Source of the DNA: Paludibacteraceae bacterium
Lineage (GTDB): Bacteria; Bacteroidota; Bacteroidia; Bacteroidales; Paludibacteraceae
Direction: 5' to 3'
DNA length: 11,288 nucleotides
NCBI GenBank assembly: GCA_017550055.1
Contig: JAFYMM010000010.1
Coordinates: 1-11,288, forward strand
Under the pieces are notes generated by a model, which saw only the letters and a program-made list of their open reading frames with translations, did no database searches and was not told the origin of the DNA. A program made the translations under genes and the position numbers. This document shows positions 6,419-11,288 of this stretch, one piece after another. Position 1 is the first letter of the stretch; each line of letters begins with the position of its first letter.

Positions 6419-6420
6419 AA

Positions 6421-7521
6421 ATGATATTAAAACACCTCCTCATAAAAGAGTTTAAGCAGTTCAGGGTAAATCCGTTTTTCCCTAAACTCATCTTCGCATT
6501 CCCTGTAATGATTATGCTCATTGCGCCGCTGATTGCCACAATGGATGTGAAAAGAGTCAATCTCACTATTATCAATCACGACAACTCTACCACTGCCGAA
6601 AAGCTGATAAAAACGATTGAAGCATCGGAATATTTCGTACTTCAATCCATCGAAACATCATACCAAAAGGGCATGGAGGCTATTGATTATGGCACCACCG
6701 ACCTACTACTCCAAATACCCGAAGGTATGGAGCGCAACCTCAATGCGGGCAATCCGGTCGAACTCTATATCGCCACCAATTCGGTCAACAGCACCAAGGG
6801 CAGCATGGGTAGTGGCTATTTGGGCAATATCATCTCTAGTTTTTCCAACGACCTAACGCTCAGCACATCTACCATTGCGCCACCTATCAACATATCGGTG
6901 CAATATCTCTACAATCCACATCTAAACTACCGTCTATTCATGGTACCTGCTATGATGATTGTGGTGCTCATACTGCTTTGTGGGTTCCTACCTGCGCTTA
7001 ACATAGTGACAGAAAAAGAGCGTGGCACTATCGAACAGATAAATGTCACGCCCGTAAGCAAGCTACAATTCATTGCCTCGAAACTCATTTTCTATTGCAT
7101 CCTTGGCATCTTGGTGTTTACTATTACATTCCTACTTGGCAAGTCGATATACAACATTGCACCTTATGGCAATATCCACATAATCTATTTTGCCGCCATA
7201 CTCTTCATGCTCTTCATCGCTGGGTTCGGACTCCTCATCTCCAACTTCTCATCGTCGCTCCAGCAGGCTATATTCACTATGTTTTTCTTCGTGATGATAT
7301 TCATGCTCTTGAGCGGACTCTTCACTCCTATCACCTCGATGGTGCCGTGGGCGCAGTCGTTCACCTACATTCTGCCACCGCGCTATTTCGTCAACATTAT
7401 GCGCTGCGTCTGCCTCAAAGGTAGTGGTCTTGCCGACCTCTGGTTCGACTTCACCATGCTCACCATCCTCATGCTCATCACCACCACCATCGCCATCAGC
7501 ACCTATAAGAAACAGAATTAA
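6421..7521 (+). CDS. ABC-2 type permease 2 (YbhR-like)
   Basis: This 366-residue ABC-2 permease has the same layout as permease 1: a first membrane segment near 22-40, a periplasmic domain to about 172, and segments near 173-195, 219-240, 252-274, 282-303 and 343-361. The coupling stretch is VTEKERGTIEQINVTPV (196-212). The stretches AGFGLLISNFSSSLQQA (267-283) and MLLSGLFTPITSMVPW (295-310) closely resemble YbhR (VGFGLLISSLCSTQQQA and the MLSG/PVENMPVW region). It is the last gene of the operon, 70 bp after permease 1 and followed by the terminator at 7526-7569. Having both a YbhS-like and a YbhR-like subunit supports a heterodimeric membrane channel. Confidence 0.93.
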   Translation: MILKHLLIKEFKQFRVNPFFPKLIFAFPVMIMLIAPLIATMDVKRVNLTIINHDNSTTAEKLIKTIEASEYFVLQSIETSYQKGMEAIDYGTTDLLLQIPEGMERNLNAGNPVELYIATNSVNSTKGSMGSGYLGNIISSFSNDLTLSTSTIAPPINISVQYLYNPHLNYRLFMVPAMMIVVLILLCGFLPALNIVTEKERGTIEQINVTPVSKLQFIASKLIFYCILGILVFTITFLLGKSIYNIAPYGNIHIIYFAAILFMLFIAGFGLLISNFSSSLQQAIFTMFFFVMIFMLLSGLFTPITSMVPWAQSFTYILPPRYFVNIMRCVCLKGSGLADLWFDFTMLTILMLITTTIAISTYKKQN

Positions 7522-7525
7522 ATAC

Positions 7526-7569
7526 AAAAAAAACGGCTACCCATACCATTATGAGTAGCCGTTGTTTTA
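7526..7569. terminator. Bidirectional terminator between the exporter operon and mutS
   Basis: AACGGCTAC (7532-7540) pairs perfectly with GTAGCCGTT (7555-7563). Inside, CAT/ATG adds three pairs after a C-A mismatch. An A-run (7526-7533) on the left and a T-rich stretch (7562-7569) on the right let it work on both strands. This fits the convergent genes ending at 7521 and 7572. Confidence 0.92.
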
Positions 7570-7571
7570 TT

Positions 7572-10187
7572 TTATGATTTTCCCAACACAATCTTCTTTA
7601 TCTCATTCAATTTCAATAGTGCCTCAACTGGTGTAAGATTGTCGATATTAAGTCCTAATATCTCATCACGCACTGCCGCAAGCACTGGGTCGTCTAACTG
7701 AAACATGCTGAGTTGCACCCCTTCGCGCACTGCTGCCTTGGTCATATCTTTGCCTTCGAGAATTGATTGTTTGTTCTCGCTCTCCAACATCTCCAACACC
7801 TCATTTGCTCTCTCCACCACCGAGCGTGGCATACCTGCCATCTTTGCTACATGGATACCGAAACTATGCTCGCTACCTCCACGCACCAATTTACGCAAGA
7901 ATATCACCTTCTTATCCACCTCACGTACCGATACATTATAGTTCTTTATGCGGTCGTACGATTTCTCCATTTCGTTGAGTTCGTGATAGTGTGTTGCAAA
8001 CAATGTCTTTGCCCTCACGCCCTTACGCTCGTGGATATACTCCACTATAGCCCAAGCTATTGAGATACCATCATAGGTGCTTGTACCACGACCTAATTCG
8101 TCGAACAGCACAAGACTGCGGTCGGTCATATTGTTCAAAATACTTGCCGCCTCGTTCATCTCTACCATGAAGGTCGAATCGCCTACACTGAGGTTATCGC
8201 TCGCCCCCACACGCGTAAATATCTTATCTACAACACCTATTCTCGCCGATTCTGCAGGCACATAACACCCCATCTGAGCCAATAGCACTATCAATGCCGT
8301 CTGACGCAACAATGCCGATTTACCAGCCATATTCGGACCGGTAATCATCATAACTTGCTGTTTCTCACCATCGAGATAGACATCGTTTGGCACATACGCC
8401 TCATCAATAGGCAACTGTTTCTCTATCACAGGGTGACGACCTTGACGAATGTCAACCACATTCTCATCCGTAATAACCGGACAGTTATATCTATTCTCGG
8501 CACTAACTCGCGCAAAGCCTAATAGGCAGTCCAATTGTGCCAATTCTACGCAATCGACTTGTATAGCCGAAATATACTCGGTAACGGCTTGCACCAATGC
8601 GCCAAACAACTGAGCCTCAAGCACTGCTATCTTCTCCTCGGCACCGAGAATTTTCTCTTCATATTCCTTCAATTCGGCCGTGATATATCGTTCTGCGCAC
8701 ACCAATGTCTGCTTGCGTATCCAGTCCGATGGCACCTTGTCTTTGTGAGTGTTACGCACTTCGATATAGTAGCCAAACACGTTGTTATAACTAATCTTAA
8801 GGCTTGGAATGCCCGTTGCCTCGCTCTCGCGTTGCTGTATTTGCATGAGCACATCTTTGCCGTGATATGCAATGCGTCGCAATTCGTCCAACTCGCTATT
8901 CACGCCCTCGGCTATCACTCCGCCTTTGTTCAACATGGCTGGTGCGTTTTCCGACAACTCTTGAGCTATACGCATTACCAATCGTTCGCACGGATTCAGT
9001 CTATCCGATATTCTCAACATTGGCTCACAATCAGTTGCTTGCGCACATATACTCTTTATCCCAGCCACCGACTGTAGTGCTATTTTTAATTGTAATAATT
9101 CGCGCGGAGTTACTCGTCCAACAGCCACTTTGCTCAATATACGCTCCAAATCACCTACTCTGCCGAGCGACTCTTCCAACATATCTTTCATCTCGCAATT
9201 GCGAAACATCTGTGTTACAACGGCTAATCTATCTTCTATCGGTTTCACCTCTTTTAATGGGAATATCAACCAACGCTTCAACAATCGCCCACCCATAGGT
9301 GTCACTGTGCGGTCAATCACTTGACATAGACTGCGTCCCGACTGATGCATACCGCCCAAAAGTTCTAGATTGCGCACTGTAAATCCATCCATCCACACGA
9401 ATCTATCGCCCTCTATGCGAGCCAACGACGTAATATGCCCCACCTGTTCGTGCTTAGTTTGGTCGAGATAATACAACACTGCCCCTGCAGCCACCAATCC
9501 CATCTCCATATCATCTACGCCAAAGCCCTTAAGATTCTTAACCTCAAAGTGTTTCAACAACCTACTACGCGCCGAATCTATCGTATAAACCCAATCGGGC
9601 ATAGATTGTAGGAAATATTTTCCACCCACCATATCAATCACCTCACTGCGCATATCTGCTTCATAGATAATCTCTTTCGGAGCAAACGAACCTATCAATT
9701 TTTCGATATAATCCACTTTGCCTTCGCCCACCAAAAACTCGCCCGTAGATATATCTAACAAACTCAACCCCACGCCCTTTTTGGTCATATAGACTGATGC
9801 CAAAAAGTTGTTTTCTTTCACGTCTAATATATTGTCATTCACACTCACACCTGGTGTAACCAACTCGGTTATACCACGTTTCACCAATCCTTTGCATGTC
9901 TTTGGGTCTTCCAATTGGTCACAAATTGCCACACGCAACCCATGGCGCACCAATTTAGGCAAATAGGTGTCCAACGCATGATGAGGGAAGCCAGCCAACT
10001 CGACATACTGCGCAGCTCCATTGGCCCTACGTGTCAACGTGATACCCAATATCTCGCTCGTACGTATAGCATCCTCCGAAAAAGTCTCATAAAAGTCACC
10101 CACACGAAACAAAAGCACCGCATCTGGATACTGTGCCTTTATCTCATTATACTGCCTCATCAACGGCGTTTCAACAACTTTTGCCAT
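7572..10187 (-). CDS. mutS: DNA mismatch repair protein MutS
   Basis: This 871-residue MutS is full length and of the MutS1 type. The N-terminal mismatch-reading motif is VGDFYETF, with Phe32 and Glu34 as the stacking and hydrogen-bonding pair. Connector, lever and clamp regions follow, including the conserved NNVFGYYIEV (468-477). The ATPase domain has Walker A GPNMAGKS (617-624), the STFMVEM stretch (671-677), Walker B LVLFDELGRGTSTYDG (692-707) and ATHYHEL (731-737). A QLSMF motif (825-829) near the C-terminus matches the beta-clamp-binding pattern. It recognises mispairs and small loops and recruits MutL. It runs convergently to the exporter operon and has no link to it. Its 5' leader holds the G-rich heptamer array at 10222-10264. 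Confidence 0.98.
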   Translation of the reverse strand: MAKVVETPLMRQYNEIKAQYPDAVLLFRVGDFYETFSEDAIRTSEILGITLTRRANGAAQYVELAGFPHHALDTYLPKLVRHGLRVAICDQLEDPKTCKGLVKRGITELVTPGVSVNDNILDVKENNFLASVYMTKKGVGLSLLDISTGEFLVGEGKVDYIEKLIGSFAPKEIIYEADMRSEVIDMVGGKYFLQSMPDWVYTIDSARSRLLKHFEVKNLKGFGVDDMEMGLVAAGAVLYYLDQTKHEQVGHITSLARIEGDRFVWMDGFTVRNLELLGGMHQSGRSLCQVIDRTVTPMGGRLLKRWLIFPLKEVKPIEDRLAVVTQMFRNCEMKDMLEESLGRVGDLERILSKVAVGRVTPRELLQLKIALQSVAGIKSICAQATDCEPMLRISDRLNPCERLVMRIAQELSENAPAMLNKGGVIAEGVNSELDELRRIAYHGKDVLMQIQQRESEATGIPSLKISYNNVFGYYIEVRNTHKDKVPSDWIRKQTLVCAERYITAELKEYEEKILGAEEKIAVLEAQLFGALVQAVTEYISAIQVDCVELAQLDCLLGFARVSAENRYNCPVITDENVVDIRQGRHPVIEKQLPIDEAYVPNDVYLDGEKQQVMMITGPNMAGKSALLRQTALIVLLAQMGCYVPAESARIGVVDKIFTRVGASDNLSVGDSTFMVEMNEAASILNNMTDRSLVLFDELGRGTSTYDGISIAWAIVEYIHERKGVRAKTLFATHYHELNEMEKSYDRIKNYNVSVREVDKKVIFLRKLVRGGSEHSFGIHVAKMAGMPRSVVERANEVLEMLESENKQSILEGKDMTKAAVREGVQLSMFQLDDPVLAAVRDEILGLNIDNLTPVEALLKLNEIKKIVLGKS

Positions 10188-10196
10188 ATCTTATTC

Positions 10197-10264
10197 AATT
10201 TATAATTTATAATTCAAATTTCCCCTACTCCCTACTCCCTACTCCCTACTCCCTATTCCCTGCT
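10197..10264 (-). repeat. Heptamer arrays in the mutS leader, with G-quadruplex potential
   Basis: On the plus strand, CCCTACT occurs four times in perfect tandem (10223-10250), followed by CCCTATT and CCCTGCT (to 10264). On the mutS-sense strand this is five GGG tracts and one GGGG tract, separated by 4-base loops (AATA once, AGTA four times), which fits the G3-loop pattern for intramolecular quadruplexes. Nearer the mutS start, AATTTAT, AATTTAT, AATTCAA (10197-10217) is a second, A/T-rich 7-bp array. No -7 element was found in 10188-10330. Upstream of the array only a 5-bp hairpin (10292-10305) and a direct repeat CAAGCAA (10274-10291) stand out. Confidence 0.85.
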
Positions 10265-10330
10265 CCTTATCTCAAGCAAGGTGCAAGCAACCTTCTCCGA
10301 AGAAGACTGACACCCCCTCTGTGTGTGTAT

Positions 10331-11098
10331 TCACTTTTTCAACAACACCCATTTTACCACATTCTTCACCTTCTGCATCACCAACTCCCACATCCACTCC
10401 CACAAACTATCCGACCACCTCTGCGGATGCACAGTCACCATCACTCTCTGCGGAAATCGCCCCTCTCTCACTGCCTTTATCACATCATCTGTCGTCTCAT
10501 ACACCCAACCTTTTGCTTTCCATTCCGATGCTCTATCTGCCACTTTATCTCGGCGACTGACGCCATTCCAACTTCGTCCTGTGTCGGTCAGATACACCAT
10601 TTCGCCCCAATCTACATCCATCTGTGGCTCACCAATCAACCCCAATTTCTTATAATCATATTTTTGCCACATCTCCTTCGAGTCGAACCTACTCATTGGC
10701 GACCCGTGCATCGTAATTGTCCGCACATCAACCACTTGACGCATCTCCTCTATATTGCGCACAAATCTTGAATACGCCTTATCTACATCCCCTCTCTCCT
10801 TCACCAATTCCTCATAATGATAACCTACCTCATGCCCTCTTTCTGCAAAAAACTTAATCACATGCTTGCCATACAACACCATATCTTCTCGCAGATAATA
10901 CGACGCCTTCACATTCATTCTTCTCTCTTCTCGAGCCATATTCATCGCACACAACACTCGTTTATCCACATCGTGCCTCATCACCACCAATCTCTCAGCT
11001 CTCTTGCCTTCGCAATACTCTGCATAAGTTACAAACTCATACCCCGCATCTTTCAATGCCAACACCAACTCACTATATTTTAACAACGTAAAATCCAT
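10331..11098 (-). CDS. Polysaccharide-deacetylase-like (NodB/CE4-related) protein
   Basis: This 255-residue protein has no signal peptide. Features recall the NodB/CE4 fold: MRHDVDKR (40-47), with Asp43 and Asp45 in the place of the catalytic base and metal ligand; GHEVGYHYEEL (88-98), with His94 at the first His of motif 2; TMHGSP (129-134); YLTDTG (169-174); and a late VTVHPQRW (221-228). The second motif-2 His, usually four residues later, is absent (Leu98). Metal binding may differ, or the protein may act on an unusual sugar substrate. Related proteins are, to my knowledge, common in Bacteroidetes and often near surface-polysaccharide genes, but none is nearby here. It lies 143 bp upstream of mutS on the same strand, so the two may be cotranscribed. 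Fold assignment is fairly safe, enzyme activity is not. Confidence 0.75.
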   Translation of the reverse strand: MDFTLLKYSELVLALKDAGYEFVTYAEYCEGKRAERLVVMRHDVDKRVLCAMNMAREERRMNVKASYYLREDMVLYGKHVIKFFAERGHEVGYHYEELVKERGDVDKAYSRFVRNIEEMRQVVDVRTITMHGSPMSRFDSKEMWQKYDYKKLGLIGEPQMDVDWGEMVYLTDTGRSWNGVSRRDKVADRASEWKAKGWVYETTDDVIKAVREGRFPQRVMVTVHPQRWSDSLWEWMWELVMQKVKNVVKWVLLKK

Positions 11099-11106
11099 AA
11101 TCTTCA

Positions 11107-11163
11107 GAGTATAAACTACAATTCTACAGACTGTTGACTATAAACTATAGACTGTAGACTAAT
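11107..11163 (-). repeat. Heptamer array forming the leader of the deacetylase-like gene
   Basis: Read on the plus strand: GAGTATA, AACTACA, ATTCTAC, one extra A, then GACTGTT, GACTATA, AACTATA, GACTGTA, GACTAAT. It fills nearly the whole stretch between the predicted -7 element (11170-11177, minus strand) and the start codon at 11098. The GAGTATA, GACT and AACTGTA-type units also occur in the leader at 522-570. Confidence 0.7.
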
Positions 11164-11169
11164 AAAACG

Positions 11170-11177
11170 CAAAGTTA
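11170..11177 (-). promoter_or_regulatory. Bacteroidetes -7 element for the deacetylase-like gene and possibly mutS
   Basis: On the minus strand this reads TAACTTTG, an exact TAnnTTTG match, placing the transcription start near 11160 and giving a leader of about 60 bases. The nearest upstream TTTG lies 25 bases away, longer than the usual 19-21, so the -33 box is uncertain. A 9-bp A/T hairpin (11204-11212 with 11221-11229) lies upstream. Confidence 0.65.
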
Positions 11178-11252
11178 CAAAAAAAACTTGTAAATTAAAA
11201 TCCAAAAATCAAAAATTAAATTGATTTTTTATTTGATTTTTATTAACACTCA

Positions 11253-11284
11253 TTTGATTTATTCAATGTTTTTTTGTAACTTTG
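11253..11284 (+). promoter_or_regulatory. Divergent Bacteroidetes promoter reading out of the window
   Basis: TTTG (11253-11256), a 20-base spacer and TAACTTTG (11277-11284) match the Bacteroidetes TTTG/TAnnTTTG promoter at normal spacing. It should drive a plus-strand gene beyond the right edge. Its -7 element is the same octamer as the minus-strand promoter about 100 bp away. Confidence 0.8.
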
Positions 11285-11288
11285 CAAG

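Noticed and set aside
8535..9077. 180-residue plus-strand open frame inside mutS
   Set aside because: It is antisense to conserved MutS core sequence, has no recognisable motif and has composition typical of an antisense shadow.
10133..10771. 212-residue plus-strand open frame rich in Pro, His, Ser and Leu
   Set aside because: It lies antisense to the mutS start and the deacetylase-like gene and crosses the CCCTACT repeat array. Its composition is low-complexity and it has no domain, so it is a shadow frame.

Overview
The window looks like a chromosomal segment from a member of the Bacteroidetes, probably Bacteroidales. The strongest support is three promoter -7 elements matching the Bacteroidetes form TAnnTTTG (506-513 and 11277-11284 on the plus strand, 11170-11177 on the minus strand). 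Spacers are A/T-rich, Shine-Dalgarno sequences are weak or absent, and the proteins read as Bacteroidetes versions of their families.

Layout: (1) 2-208, the 3' end of a highly expressed, Ala/Lys/Glu-rich protein that I cannot name, closed by a clear intrinsic terminator (281-318). (2) 319-576, a regulatory region with three copies of TTAACCAAAG and a -7 promoter element. (3) 577-7521, a seven-gene plus-strand locus: TetR-family regulator, TolC-like outer-membrane factor, HlyD-like lipoprotein adaptor, two ABC ATPases, and two ABC-2 permeases. (4) 7526-7569, a bidirectional terminator between convergent genes. (5) 7572-10187, mutS on the minus strand. (6) 10188-10330, a mutS leader with heptamer repeats and G-tracts. 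(7) 10331-11098, a divergent polysaccharide-deacetylase-like gene on the minus strand. (8) 11099-11288, promoters facing both ways.

The seven-gene locus corresponds by gene order and motifs to the Enterobacterial CecR-YbhG-YbhF-YbhS-YbhR exporter. Two things differ: it carries its own outer-membrane channel, and the double-ATPase YbhF is split into two genes. The inferred machine is two unequal ATPases driving two different permeases, with a periplasmic adaptor linking them to an outer-membrane duct. Its substrate cannot be read from sequence. The two ATPases have complementary defects: the first lacks the Q-loop Gln and H-loop His, and the second has a degenerate signature. This predicts one working and one degenerate ATP site.

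Non-coding structure is the other notable theme. Short repeats of 7-bp period sit in five different spacers, two of them directly downstream of a predicted -7 element, forming the 5' leader. The mutS leader contains six G-tracts at 7-bp period (G-quadruplex potential). The spacer between the ATPase genes contains a perfect palindrome resembling a sequence at the TetR promoter, inside a larger imperfect inverted repeat. No CRISPR array, tRNA, rRNA, transposase or integrase was seen.
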